Shown: positions 30,601 to 34,760 of the stretch, piece by piece
Position numbering within the stretch: the stretch's first letter is position 1
How the letters are laid out: every line of letters begins with the position of its first letter
DNA from: an uncultured Ruminococcus sp.
GTDB lineage: Bacteria; Bacillota; Clostridia; Oscillospirales; Ruminococcaceae
Length of the DNA stretch: 64,000 bases
Assembly: GCA_934463425.1 (NCBI GenBank)
Contig: CAKSJP010000007.1
Coordinates: 1 to 64,000, forward strand
Direction of reading: 5' to 3'
Made by a program: the position numbers and the translations under genes
Notes under the pieces: model-generated
Database searches by the model: none
Told to the model about the DNA's origin: nothing
Seen by the model: only the letters and a program-made list of their open reading frames with translations

Positions 30601-33174
30601 TTCGATGCGTCGGAATCCCAGAGAAACACCCAGCAGATAGGACAGCGTGTTGTTCCACGCCGTCTTTGGAATCACCAGATCGCCTTCTGCATTTTTCGTG
30701 TACTGCGAAAGATCCAACGGCACCTCTTTATCCACCAAATCCTTTCCGGTATAGCCTTTTCCGCGCAGCACAACAGACTGGATGTCTGCATTTTCCAGCA
30801 GCGACTTACTGAGGACAATGCTGGAAGCCACCAGGCCGCCTCCGCTGTAGTTGTCATCAGGATACAATGCAGTAATGTCCATAGATGCCGGCATAATACG
30901 GGAAATACTGTCATTGGAAATCACAAACCGCGCACCAGCAGTGTCATCATTCAGAGATACCACCTGGGGGTTTCCCTTTTGCACCAATTTGCCAACGGGA
31001 TCATCGTATACACCGACACCGGCCAACACCGGGTTGGCCTTTTCTGTCCGAATCACTGCATTGGTATCGTCTACGCTCAGCGGATCCTTGATCCATTCTG
31101 CCGCACTCGATGCGCTCTGCGGCTGATAATAATGGAACTCATAGGAGGTGCTGATCTTATTGTCATATGTCCAAAAGTGCGGAAACGCCCCGCGCATGGT
31201 AATCAATCCATTGAACTCCGTGTACCGCGGAATCTCTTCCCGGAACAGGAACTGCACTTCCCGGCAGAAAGTCAATCCGGATTGGGCTGTAAGCGCCGTC
31301 CCCAGCGGAAGTGTCCAGAACTTGGAATCCGGGTTTTCCTCTTCGGCATCTGTATCTTCTGTCAGCTGCAGCCCCAGTTCTGCAGCTGTTTTATAGACCT
31401 TGGTTCCATCCTCCTGTGTAAAGCCAAAGCAGATAAACCGGTCAATGTCACCGTTCTCCACCCGAAACCAGTCGCTCAGCTGGATGTCCGGATAATAAAG
31501 CGGATCGTTATCCAGGCGGATGTCAATTTCCTGCAGGTCGAAATCCTCCGGCACATAGTCAGTTGTCACCGCATGAAATACCGGAACATTGCCAATGCTG
31601 TTGAAGCCGTCCAGATAATAGGCATCCACATCGCCGATACCCACCGTTTTTTCTGTCAGCTTATTGCCGTCTGCATCCATTACATATTTTTGATGCTGAA
31701 AATTATTTCTTGTAGGCGCTGTGAAATCTGCTGTGTTGCTTGCCGTTTTTGACCAGTGAATGCTGCTGCCGCCGCCGAAGGTGATCGTCGAGATCAGTCC
31801 TGTTTTGTTATCATATCCCGTTCCGGAGTGGAAGTTATTGGAATACGGCACAGCGACCATATAGGTGTGCGCATTGTGATATGTTACTTCTGTGCTGTTC
31901 TGGTTCAGCTCAGCTGCCTTTTCCGCAGAATACAGCATGTGCGACTTATCTTTTACTTCCTTCCGCAAGATAATATTGCCGGAGCCAGTATAGCTGTAAG
32001 GCAGGGACTCCTGGGTAATGTTCGAGAATTTCTCCAGATCCCATTCCGTCTGCCAGTCAGGAACATCGGTGACATCATAGATCAGCACACCGCCCTCATT
32101 GGGCTTTCCGATAAAGTCATGCTGCTGATAAAAATCAGAGGATACATTTTCATTTCGCGTATTCGGATCATCTGCCGGCCAGCACAAAAGATCCTCGTCC
32201 AAAACGCTCTTCATGCGGTCTGCACGATACTGTGCCTGGAGTGTCAGCAGATAGTTATCAATGGTGCTTTCCTTTTCAGTAGAATCATTAGATACCGTGA
32301 TCTGATAAACCATGTAATTATACTGCTGCCACATTACTGCGCTGTTTTTTCCGGCATCATCTTTTTTGAGTTTGACCGTCGGAACATTTTCAATAGAGGT
32401 GCTCCAAATCAAATTTGAATTGACAAAGGTAACACGGCGTTTTGAAAGGGTTGTTTCATCCAGTTGATCGGTAGACCACCCGTCCCCGAGCTTCTGTTCA
32501 TTGCCATTATAATACTCGCTGTAAGAAAATTTCATGTCCAGCGTTGCTGAAGCATTCTCCGGAATCGCCATCGCTTCTGGATTTGCACTGTAAAACTGGA
32601 TTTCAAAGCTCGGTGTTGCAGTTTCGGACAGATTATCATAGTTATTGTTTCTCAAAATGATTTTTCCGCAAGCATAATCATTCTCGCCAAGCTTATTACC
32701 ATTTGCATCAAATACAAAGGTAGAATCGCCAAATTTCGCAAACCCTTTTGATTTGGCGCGGATCCCGATATATTCTCCCGCAGCGCGCTTCGATTCCGGA
32801 ATTTTCTCCGGAGAGTCCACCTGTACCAGCACGCCGGTAGCGTCATCCAGATACAGATATGGCAGGCTGATCTCCAGTTCCTGTCCTTTTACATAACCTG
32901 TGGTGAAACCTGGTTCGACAATCGCTGTCAAAAGAATCTCCTGGCTATTCGGAACCATATAAAAACTGCCGTCTTTTCCATCTTCGCCGTTTTGCTCCGG
33001 GTTCACCGTCGCACCGCCCACGGTTACGGTGCCGAAGCGCACCTGGAATGTTCCGTATTGTCCCAAAGAAGCGGCAGCCGTATAGATCGTCCCCCAATTG
33101 CACGAAGTCAGCAGCATTACTGTTGCTAATATACCATAAATCAATCGTTTCCATATGCTTATTTGTCGATTCAT
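6616..33174 (-). CDS. giant cell-wall-anchored surface protein (8,852 residues) with 16 SdrD-like B modules
   Basis: Single uninterrupted frame of 26.6 kb. ATG 33174 is chosen because AGGAGG lies seven bases upstream, and it yields a signal peptide (MNRQISIWKRLIYGILATVM, cleavage near ...IYTAAA). An upstream in-frame start at 33225 has no ribosome site. Residues to about 5,440 are long, Tyr/Asp/Thr-rich, beta-predicted sequence with no recognised catalytic motif, including conserved-subject style passages such as YNKLLFYDVLPYHGD. Residues about 5,450-8,480 hold 16 SdrD/SpaA-like B modules, each opening with a W-x-D-x-NYNGIxDxxE calcium-loop-like motif. About 8,480-8,810 is a Thr/Ser stalk (TTT, HTT, KTT runs). 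The C terminus has a TPKTGE sorting motif, a hydrophobic helix and RRKKK, so sortase should fix it to peptidoglycan. Likely adhesin or fibre-binding stalk (inference). Unusual for size and for recent internal duplication. Confidence 0.9.
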   Translation of the reverse strand: MNRQISIWKRLIYGILATVMLLTSCNWGTIYTAAASLGQYGTFQVRFGTVTVGGATVNPEQNGEDGKDGSFYMVPNSQEILLTAIVEPGFTTGYVKGQELEISLPYLYLDDATGVLVQVDSPEKIPESKRAAGEYIGIRAKSKGFAKFGDSTFVFDANGNKLGENDYACGKIILRNNNYDNLSETATPSFEIQFYSANPEAMAIPENASATLDMKFSYSEYYNGNEQKLGDGWSTDQLDETTLSKRRVTFVNSNLIWSTSIENVPTVKLKKDDAGKNSAVMWQQYNYMVYQITVSNDSTEKESTIDNYLLTLQAQYRADRMKSVLDEDLLCWPADDPNTRNENVSSDFYQQHDFIGKPNEGGVLIYDVTDVPDWQTEWDLEKFSNITQESLPYSYTGSGNIILRKEVKDKSHMLYSAEKAAELNQNSTEVTYHNAHTYMVAVPYSNNFHSGTGYDNKTGLISTITFGGGSSIHWSKTASNTADFTAPTRNNFQHQKYVMDADGNKLTEKTVGIGDVDAYYLDGFNSIGNVPVFHAVTTDYVPEDFDLQEIDIRLDNDPLYYPDIQLSDWFRVENGDIDRFICFGFTQEDGTKVYKTAAELGLQLTEDTDAEEENPDSKFWTLPLGTALTAQSGLTFCREVQFLFREEIPRYTEFNGLITMRGAFPHFWTYDNKISTSYEFHYYQPQSASSAAEWIKDPLSVDDTNAVIRTEKANPVLAGVGVYDDPVGKLVQKGNPQVVSLNDDTAGARFVISNDSISRIMPASMDITALYPDDNYSGGGLVASSIVLSKSLLENADIQSVVLRGKGYTGKDLVDKEVPLDLSQYTKNAEGDLVIPKTAWNNTLSYLLGVSLGFRRIEKQITYTDSTSDDNCYIQINGTPTTEQTIKPHAELKTAYSFGAHDQTAEDTVAKATVTLEVSKVLPQLTASVHAIRKDGTEAVETQHTVTDKNGTRIVYPSLAVPNRSETEQTWYQFLLTNNSRSTSSHALLQVNMDSVKNEPIDCLQDLEGFDTRKIVLEGVGSGRAAEIKEIQLFDWNNTTYTADSLSEIKPDLTVSSDVLMTDENGVVTYEVPESIRRLRSVRIIFSRIYGNLDLNHLKELTLKLYGSTDWTGSLKADAKFEVIGSINAESRTSSNATMEVADTNLTITPTANRPETNESSKTSLTVPNKADGLYYGFLLENKDTNSCYSKAGKSVVSVDLKSVGVKTEKDGAKIVKGYLSDQVTLSSNYAKSGKIESIQLTAFLPEGVSGPAPVKTFSLAELEATKNADGDLVIDLSDWKTQGLYLANVEIRYADLERDLSVAQGNAPELRIYGTSNWFDDLTATMKVTPQHALMEKQAKSASVKFHVDRPALSVNTHIYYNDQKESTRAASGNTDGNETIFGVPYDRDFMLRAEFANETISVLDDTQIIAKIPYEKQGEAKTGFHTTELRIYKDLIDQFGAFDNIILTGKDADGKEQQITLLPETDETGKVTGFHLESDTSKQYTFNNGVLTFTRDEETRVYPDFGIENLTQVELNGRLVKLVDKSASEKRYIEFDGYDDSLFGKTDTLEVDTHNYLDGFRESKGYVTETYDSNKYIVTAKDTTAIYVSKMYFDTTVMAFYKDSTTAKDKKYAAASSSLEHIRQNYAQPTEYIASDGHVHSSDGYLFSENGVWGDSADNSELEIGYKSIGSFAVDFRQYCNTGSNLPAAKPTLAGQEHQSYNYVRDASLNTAATVAVTLDLPTDSFDAYYLKVDPRAKDYIQSVKVIYQDGTERRRSGEDIVYDAAESNAAGKFARLNLLGEKADTFSSDEKYFYKKPESYQGQAPSNPVKQVIVTIDINRYQTVNDDGKTAKSPDYGIWYDQTDSSTQGAFEVTGRFYRMEEAVATAHADVTVGNKTNGRSMQRTDSGETTKSSSWSFQNYYYGWNPSYNYNCGDYWYKTRYDYNATHLQSSTRVHIVNDQDNVLKGVGETPSVDTNDEAEFGQDNSFAISFYRQGRTTSVPTSYVYWSYARKAPNNNDYHWAMNSSYVRTDQYDWVKKLAFTDQVVLSDKLPEIQPDDVYDYKGFLTTGIQIKKEIYQYFRDSDQITFTLKAKDSTGAETGTAQTVSISVADLKALYGTKNDWYVNFTYPDKGRSDVPVATETTEPDTEPAAEPSYHITQENGAYVIALGEDTFVTDYRMTMYDIPGTGDYSAELTDQEKADTHQSNQWDILVHGKPYAIWKTHDNKYGINTAATSVSTDYAPEKVIYQQSDTARIMGYLINFKGGYELKTRSNYTTEDLYYDYSETDNNTPNRGLYRVRIYNQNKNQATGKEAAARISKASSVNTMDSRYRLEHIYLPTFLLDEDWFAVSQLILTVNGKTTVPVNIVKGMGVDGPDGNGGYTVYVGTAENVGGEAVYSVDTEQILRQLYKSNSDLLSTYTNSFDQGTYVKAYVSSFQLDLQAKNADRSQDSTVLADGEYLTADKTNEKCTFLYDGVYVDRTPDDFTSDTWDADSTPSFGKKSNDYAKESAVNKLSVAFTSIDPNADVYTYTNADGSAAKSNKSSYYNIKNLTGIMEVDVSRTKMYDLDSKTGDIQSVDYLHLSPYDYVEYTTKISAANSALIPLEHVSVDFSVPKGQRIVRWDVVDASGKVLTTENASANIPAADITAELSDGSTKIAAAQGVKYTLLNQTDGDPEETAYRSLTAELGKGAELDDQINPGEAVYLRVTTQLTENGGSYDDVSVGTVDVKVHAAQKHAYPQYAIYNASGSGNYQPNNTSSYAARRADLAGYLYYYRYSQKDAASQTQYYAHVQSTLKYQSTAPVTLTYQADNPKQNYDGKGASLTIGGLYQETGHNCDTYSVDVSFLEKKTKDSGVKYYRGFELTKPYTVPLEPDKFSKVEVLYAVATPSTDPRFAEDENIAFQTDENDEIKITWKSDTYTAGEARQLAEAAMTDADLPNVVGVRWIYYDLKGSATDTKFSSTAKSKIALEDVKLTGVGRYQDLTDGTAKKADTYSQHFTAVNTYTHIHSEDIQAVTVTESGSTIAADATATSHTIQTADRKELTHSIYRENPIASFHTQTFATEKAAAAPYQENAAQKTSYRPGETIWQKVTLKNNLAALKSGSQAGEEGRLINPVIYDKMPEYFASALYDSYEVGDSIPDFHLRLLDADGNEKDLTNIELYLANRTTGVTGYDSGGKMTYTDGYTNGNASRKAFADLKPDSNNTFSISFTVYELRLRYADDHDKDFVLQPGEQIEFCYSATIRKEDLPMVYTASTYANDTAASTTGSAGLHPAYFPRIGEYYQNGLVHYGSESLSPNGNLYPMLPGGFSNTWNANNNDKPIQNSNILMDMDYLMHDIGFSADKNTQVDMWEFLDQTITHIPGSSTTSGNISGQNGVLLDEDSQTAKNMQKVWYNAASGITAAEQLQQQPQTVEYKANNINRDWFRLAMHQRNADHADWKTLDAAKDTPVIWSETRLHLQKAWLATSTEFLSEEKNIQYEATGGDWTDGILTDPNYPYFGTYNDSYSDNSYRNKVHSITDRSGAVALEYDEDTTVQLQAYNYGDWDLDGVTFLYTFAYGMKPVVDDSGKLDVSQVLAYTNTGDSKSGKFAAIDAANVEAEIIQTPETKNPKYLAPKAMRDAAQNTAITDKADGYYTAEQYTPYVVKITVKQPLKKWYGRGSDFGYITRVTLPARVFTNTASGTWYDRVLTQPYVADNSENHLYYQIYDIDHWDGSTKTLAKHNQLSGMDYLWSPAYYHWYYSDPQPEKLKYLAASPNTPSVNGYNIQNKETVEENGSYHFTNNGDISRYTSGTTMFYAETGTRAVQRKPLVRSWTTISETIGSNETEMYGKTVEQYYTETQGEVNWINVHVENNYYWDAYGFDGSTGTYGYVNEKTLHSYGTDGGQKGSLSLPVITNILPYGIVPVASDGSRYTTDNTENRKKSVEWKLYDKDAETELTEQAALYDTEVYYDASTKRYVVQIFAREENDTETAMTAAQLEEKQKKDAAIRNGSLYNFCIKTFTYAEPDDMINGAEDEDLLKNYLNNYSYVSSRVNAYQFITDNDISGNPYKVCSPAVIEPIINNYYDYGFRKTDERKDAVAATAKVTYNYHDSYSTEYLASKNTLPMRPDTDNDGLSSTSSDSYVLLNHNYEHGTYMLGSMKRYAENEEMQMDEYRKDKPLWESIRSALNRDVSPYDGKTDMLFSDFTSAEAMQDSGVVNTLKIRTQTPSLKAENMVAAEKTEAGKKGFTADTENLDEVDTRQQYQNSGKDFDYSDILWYSAKVSSQSEKDYRYRGSIFHAKMVVTFQLPENVRYWDEDDLMDDYYLEYTDKSGTTQKLTMAEARAAGWGIELTQRYFARNVAPAENADAELTRADSAVKRGGETLVFEITTPKDAGFDCKDDKTYVAGNHPAGYFNGTLNFKIKTRIDNLELADDTDSSWENYYSKVYVTFEDTDGKFAITKDGVFAERDADGKYYVRGGCLMPKQDENGAYVYNAYGNIVYEKQQRQEVPESKLAYDTYDFNFSGQTMEGMQLQNAVRVKDTNSTKKNAIPEIEPFDGVVPGEINLIASSAKVTVIAPKTTVRADLNYQRVRVNDPNSSTVIAEDPHIKQVYKTVTYIDQVSNDTASVNEFVVNYNLANYATLRGTDQEAPVNYPNVTPHVSELVYPSVSEISTGKWAIPSSGELETEYAADAEQVHDILEKHLKVYPYVLISTQPDKETGFYTPETEQDDGIYSNTYSNSGTGTSWWVRIGDENGYALDANTTIALEKNNLHFDSTNQKLQQQLSQLNLNESIRQVRWVIRTEGFTEGEITLNNAEAPRYYPVPKGLYMNVDADAETEGRQDRNEVDPENYGLKALSEDIQANSARVAFQTRPANTAVSISLHNNHFVSVILRSDDFKYAVSGTRSRVGFYLDPELPWLGIDIDAKYFTGTRVKEFAWSSNITGINSQNSKMMKYTITYKNLSHDLLETDKYGRKDVEEDNLSNPTVSLALPYLENLSEDSFQFVQYRDDSSGSISDYYIGDNYKSTAVLDADGGVETQAENLDKKTPQWTWHVENEKGEFVALQKAGDLKLSGVDLENKDYADAENTNMELDTQKTPNPYFVKKPISTNVLNRKIVNFKFSGTLKPGLRIVVEMMVPLDTTNNSMVSTELMQAKAYGFKEGTFNPYIPMQQDRVKMVAYEVDSHDVNQNRNSRDMAITITSQAITLMSTNTVTQMKTATSELDTVNSTIPVQVPEGSRYSYAASLQNTSNGDTKYNKLLFYDVLPYHGDTKASDKNTPRNSLWNGYLIPESVQLKQVTENVSSVLNQDQYTIWVGPIVTQSGKYVLQNTSQLPTPPDDAVTDADKKKFYEDMYGEVHAKDTYFVKLSDLIAAHEKKKISDAEYETLVRGIRAVWAELKNVDTSLTKKSRLELYYEMHAPLNLPKYVGTPISNPEDPKNAENIKGAVKEYAQWNSFAGGYRDSSSTDGGYQLLENKQAGAYISAPHGKGYIGSYVWNDLNYDAKCNEAAYAEASNGRLLPTGKWTTDIDFDGKPDDPGINGVRVELLTTKGYSVNQKGEAVAADPNPSTNPDPDTPRYVLLDPETGAFLTSVDNNPTAYQYTTDGPVTYTTESDYYGNQGYFILSNLTPGDYRLRYTLPQGYDQYSVTTRKLGQTNTALKVYRNGTVVYNGIGAGDTTALANETANTKASAGQLVVQTAPIHVNAVEEDLTKHQAYDTAMTSYMLGVSRGYTYGGWTWVDETIAADGSTIESNGIMDDAEKKLNDVIVEMHEVDADGNISPEIAVDGDGNPAVVRTSDEGYYQFRLYPNKNYVAAARYDGTSGVPYKPSPFMLYDDPLKKDNDNDLMKVAGSFRTRPFLTSVPYDENHKPLYEDDGQTFQINRSISLGFVNGSRGFIGQWIWDDANYNGIRDTFEKGIEGVTVTLQPFYYDGDTGKWVAITGGERDIQTAESGAYVFQNVSSYYVKDGKTYLAGYRLYVDPAKNADLYQKYAITKYKQYPNNRSTENSDLQYTGEMQHYLIGDDWFEYGENGNITAYHNYDKKDNIIIIAGETTNWNNNVIAYKDTYYDTGEAQRLLDYSGGFTEIQTSEVTGYLWEDNGRNAAGEYQGAFDYDGIRNTVTDADGATQFYEKGIANAEIQLEQYVLQNGKYVPVTSGNHRTVKTDADGKYTFSGVSTYAEINGKKVLAHYRLKLLSLPSGMENYAVTRYRQNGDAETQVVDSHLISQNGQHGAGYSGYDTVSYLTSPSDGDYFITAKKSQPETEAGIDGKTYFEPYILYDDAAVHDGNHDYAYDYIKAKDYDGYDGGLKAFEAASVSGVVWEDTNYNGIQDDGEAAYHNSKNPAVVHLQQYFYRGGEWVLENAAFRTHETKTDGTYTFSNLPTYVEKGGVKYLAGYQVILKTLPEDYAATKYWNDAEPDKVYSKLYVTDADDGTEDSQRTGDLPITVLEDNHEMLILAQEAKAGTQSNNTEPYTDYNWTYVRDTNIKNIDTPNTVQQKYYDLVKARDYANLDAGLKQRETAAVKGKIWEDTDYNGILNRGEKGKSGVSVTLEQYRYDAAVKQFVHMNNDMTVKTDAKGVYQFAKVPTHFVVGSKDQLAYYRIRADVPEGYAVTRYRQATDAAETDSDWIAKTNYLTAPDNGDYFLTAQLAQGNDPYNLTDAVTNKKYDSILNADVTDIYNGGLKAFETGTIQGTVWFDKDYSGLRESGETAMPTQQTIYLDQYYLDGLGNWQFIKKDSVQTDAKTGAYQFKNQPTFVTVDGKMYLAGYRLRLNAVPDGYAVTKYQALDSTGNCINSDLLAASQDSNSDHTVDFNQPGEYILLAKQAVHGADGSGEPGFHEYYAREYGNVKYDIVTAENSDDVYNGGLKTMQTAAMEGQIWNDANYDGKMDSDESGCGDLHLTLYQYYLDGTTWKKTKATMTAVTNSNGLYYFEGIPTYAEVDGKRYLAGYQLHLDALPDGNAVTVLANDNKLHWDNGALTLMGKQEYLIVAAEAQPYIGEHTGSTSQYNEYYDRTYRAVPGTDIVYDITESRDSRDAYLGGIRAFRNASISGRIWNDADYDGSMASDESGMHDLPMTLEQYYWDGESWIPTAFTVTGKTDSDGKYQFDAIPTFVEVGGKRYLAGYQLKLDALPKDADGKITYGITKAGGDSRFWITDPYQSDNIYLTAPDQYLIPAADAKPETDREYQRTYNSKTYDIADAAAQTDWNGGLKQVEKAQVVGRVWDDANYNGLQDTGEGNVSGVDITLEQYYRDADGSYHSTGSTWKTSSDTNGKYQFNDVDTFCNVDGKTYLSYYQLKMTSEVPNGYTITWYQQGDDPTIDSDLDAESRYLTKDTYFACAAADTDSTAYAVDGMDILRKEDVSGYDAGFKQLAVGDISGRIWIDRNYNGIQDDGANTAEDKAAIENVTVRAIQYYYDGSQWQPANNAFSDSTNADGKYTLANLPTWVRVGNVDYAAGYQLCLENLRGNYLATQYRVGTDRTKDSDLALDSTYLTSPNEFIIPAADAGMDASGAANRASVREVPDANGTMYQVDLACGKDTAHYDAGLKQQDKGVIRGTIWEDKNYDGLYNLDEVPVATSVRVILTRDIYENEKWVPDDAFGEVSQIVDNGVYQFDGLDVHVPGDLSDGSAADNKERIYGYHVKLDLTTVPDTYAVTKQYAEPDKGRENSFLNPENGSMMADGESHIILAAGATEGATEHTVTIDGIAYAPANLAESIASHNGGLTAIETASIDSYIWNDANYNGIQDAEEVGIATASVKLTRKYYDDADKQWKQDDSFVLVATGTPVATGTPVATATPVATSTPTATATPVATGTPAAANTPTATASSDGHYHFDNLPTFVEIGGKRYLAGYQLSLNEMPDGYAATKFRMGDDNTADSDLYVQAATGTSTLHLYQDTDEVIILAQPSSGNTYYDRTVGDHAYDIVKAQDNTDYDGGLTPVETASIDSYIWNDANYNGIQDAEEVGIATASVQLTRKYYDDADKQWKQDDSFVLVATGTPVATGTPVATATPVATSTPTATATPVATGTPAAANTPTATASSDGHYHFDNLPTFVEIGGKRYLAGYQLSLNEMPDGYAATKFRMGDDNTADSDLYVQAATGTSTLHLYQDTDEVIILAQPSSGNTYYDRTVGDHAYDIVKAQDNTDYDGGLTPVETASIDSYIWNDANYNGIQDAEEVGIATASVQLTRSYYDEDQGMWILDEDFAPMTAGVPVATETPVAARTAAAAPVATGTTAAIPIATGTPTASASNGEYRFENLPVSVVKNGRAYVAGYQLKLCQMPDGYAATKYHAGTDRMKDSDLIAGTLELQQPDEFIILAAGTVENVSAVYQRTVRGIDYDIVKAEDSTGQDGGIVPQDIGASISGIVWDDADGDKQIGANESGIANVRIVLQQYYRKDGKWELLPDGMRITETGTDGTYCFADMPLSVTIDGKTYLAGYRLWVDPIPDGYHAITYAGADVEQTEIHLTGNILDGCLVLGLPEEKNLTSGTCLDGYNIAKGADAASLDVYLNRDPEETTTAVSETTKETTTSVSATTAETTSTSKSSETAETTSNSGSMSSGSTQLHTTATTSTSHKHTSGTTSTSVSVTASQTKKTTATTMITTSKTTAASKYTTSATKTHITTHTTKTTAAGTSEQATVTTRHTTHTTASHTHQTTQSPITRTTASTAKMTQDTTHTTHTELTTTVSRKTTTNTTSLTTLSSAGPTQPSVTTTITTHTTTTHTSLTSSQMTVSSSISAASTSTTADSRTTMSTKHHISNDTHSITTTKITTKTTTHHTSAEIFDTTQETTTTQKHHVIIDTTTTTTTTATVSDNDRHDGSSTQTTTTTIDVSAHTSIKKRIPIPEKQNIPGTPKTGENALHITILIAACGFSLLLVILTRRKKK
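7740..16830 (-). repeat. array of 16 SdrD/SpaA-like B modules in the giant protein
   Basis: Sixteen modules, each about 150-215 residues, are recognisable by openings such as SYVWNDLNYD, GQWIWDDANYNG, GVVWEDTNYNG, GRIWNDADYDG and IVWDDADGD. Each then has an xLxQYYxDG strand, TDxxGxYxFxxLPT, VxGKxYLAGYxLxL and PxGYAVTKY, and ends with an xYDIxxAxDxxxxDGGL linker. Diversity falls toward the C-terminal end: modules 13-15 are nearly identical. Confidence 0.85.
8724..10001 (-). repeat. two tandem copies of a 639-bp unit (213 residues)
   Basis: The unit at about 8724-9362 recurs at about 9363-10001 with an exact 639-bp offset and almost no differences. For example, the segments beginning at 8821 and 9460 match base for base for hundreds of bases. 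Each copy carries one B module with an inserted Thr-Pro-Val-Ala tract (VATGTPVATGTPVATATP...), itself a minisatellite of 12-18-bp units. The boundaries are approximate because flanking modules are also similar. Confidence 0.9.
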
Positions 33175-33339
33175 CACAATTCCTCCTGTTGAATTTCCAT
33201 TTTTGCTATTTGAATTAACAGACACAATCTTTTTTTATCACTGTTTTTCAGAAATGCAAGCTGTAAAATGCATTCCACTTTCTCATATGATTTTTTGTAG
33301 AATTACATAAATCTAAGTTTGCTTTATTCTATCATCATA

Positions 33340-33351
33340 GTGCAATTGCAC
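33340..33351. promoter_or_regulatory. 12-bp perfect palindrome downstream of the giant-gene promoter
   Basis: GTGCAATTGCAC lies about 30 bp downstream of the -10 box, within the first bases of the leader. It could be an operator for a dimeric repressor. No regulator gene is adjacent, so this is only a candidate. Confidence 0.4.
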
Positions 33352-33379
33352 AATCACGTAAAAGAATACGCTTAATTTT

Positions 33380-33408
33380 ATTATAACATTTCTATGTGAA
33401 AATGTCAA
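33380..33408 (-). promoter_or_regulatory. consensus promoter of the giant surface-protein gene
   Basis: TTGACA (33403-33408) and TATAAT (33380-33385), both perfect, are separated by 17 bp. The start codon is at 33174, so the transcript has a leader of about 200 nt, which is AT-rich and without a recognised riboswitch. Confidence 0.88.
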
Positions 33409-33482
33409 CATACAAAATAGAGATATTTGGAAGCTTTTTATTCCGACCCGAAATAAAAATTTTCCATGAAGAGAGAATTTAA

Positions 33483-33520
33483 AAAACCGCAGAATCAGAC
33501 TGAACTGACTCTGCGGTTTT
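33483..33520 (-). terminator. terminator of the SGNH-MFS operon
   Basis: Arms AAAACCGCAGA (33483-33493) and TCTGCGGTTTT (33510-33520) form an 11-bp stem ending in T-runs, 44 bp after the MFS stop codon. Confidence 0.85.
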
Positions 33521-33563
33521 GCGAACCGAATTTTTTTGTTATCCGAGAAGCTTTCTCTGGCTT

Positions 33564-34760
33564 TCAAGCGGATTTTCTGCATCGTTTTGCCAGAAACAAA
33601 CTCACTAACAGCAGCACCGGGAATATGATCGCCGCCAGAATGCCCATGTGCAGGTCATTTCCAAAGGCACTGGACACCAGACCTGCCAGTGTCGGGCCGC
33701 CGGAGCAGCCCACATCACCTGCAAGCGCCAGCATTGCGAACATCGCCGTACCGCCGCCGCGGATACCTGCGGACGCTTTACTGAATGTTCCCGGCCAGAG
33801 GATTCCCACAGAAAAGCCGCACACAGCGCAGCCCAAAAGGCCTGCCAACGGAACAGGCACAAACACGATACACAAATAAGATGCCATACAGAGCAGGCAG
33901 CTGCCGCCCATAAAGCGATCCAGATCCAGACGATCGCCGTATTTTCCATAGATCAGCCGTGCAGTTCCCATCAGCAGGGCGAATGCCATCGGGCCGGCGA
34001 GGTCACCCACTGTCTTGGTGACACCGAGACCTTGTTCCGCAAAGGTAGAAGCCCACTGGCTCACCGCCTGCTCCGAAGCGCCGGCGCAGAGCATCATGAG
34101 CAGAAACACCCAGAACAGCTTCCGGGAAAAAAGCTGCTTTAGCGTCAGACCCTTCTCTCCCTCCTCATGGAGCGAATAGATTGGCGCTTTGGCAAAGAGC
34201 AGGATATTACAAACCGGAATCAGCACCCAGAGCACTGTGAGTATTTTCCAATGCTTGATCCCAAACAGCGCAAAGAACACGGTGGAGACCAGTACCACGC
34301 CCACATGTCCCCAGCAATAAAACGAATGCAGCAGGCTCATTGCCTTTTCCTTGTTATCTGTGGGACAAGCTTCAAGAATGGGACTGATAAGAACCTCGAT
34401 CAATCCGCCGCCTACCGCATAGATGCCGACAGAAAGTACGATTCCCCAATAGGGATCGTAAAACAGATCGGGCAGTATCGTCAGCCCCAGCAGTCCCGCA
34501 GCTGCACAGACATGGGCAAGGATCACAGAGGCGCGATAGCCGATCTTATCCACGAATCCGGCAGAGATCAGATCCACTGCCAGCTGGATGCAGAAATTGA
34601 TCGTAATCAAAAATGTGATGCGCGACAGGGAAATCCCATAGCTTTTCTGAAATGTCACAAAAAGCAGCGGTACAAAGTTATTGACTACTGCCTGCACAAT
34701 ATAGCCGATAAAGCAGGCGTACATGGTTTTCTGATAGTTCTGCCGCACGGTTATCCTCAC
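33564..34760 (-). CDS. major facilitator superfamily transporter
   Basis: 398 residues with about 12 membrane helices in two six-helix halves. The central cytoplasmic loop (SLHEEGEKGLTLKQLFSRKLFW, about residues 185-207) separates them, and the GKYGDRLDLDRFMGG loop in the second half is the typical MFS loop 8-9 motif. The start is GTG 34760, overlapping the TGA of the SGNH gene by 4 bp (GTGA), so the two are translationally coupled. No substrate can be assigned; pairing with an intracellular SGNH esterase suggests uptake of an acetylated sugar or glycoside (inference). Confidence 0.85.
   Translation of the reverse strand: MRITVRQNYQKTMYACFIGYIVQAVVNNFVPLLFVTFQKSYGISLSRITFLITINFCIQLAVDLISAGFVDKIGYRASVILAHVCAAAGLLGLTILPDLFYDPYWGIVLSVGIYAVGGGLIEVLISPILEACPTDNKEKAMSLLHSFYCWGHVGVVLVSTVFFALFGIKHWKILTVLWVLIPVCNILLFAKAPIYSLHEEGEKGLTLKQLFSRKLFWVFLLMMLCAGASEQAVSQWASTFAEQGLGVTKTVGDLAGPMAFALLMGTARLIYGKYGDRLDLDRFMGGSCLLCMASYLCIVFVPVPLAGLLGCAVCGFSVGILWPGTFSKASAGIRGGGTAMFAMLALAGDVGCSGGPTLAGLVSSAFGNDLHMGILAAIIFPVLLLVSLFLAKRCRKSA

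Noticed and set aside
28249..31752. 1,167-codon antisense frame within the giant gene
   Set aside because: No recognisable domain; the minus-strand frame is continuous and has sensible composition.
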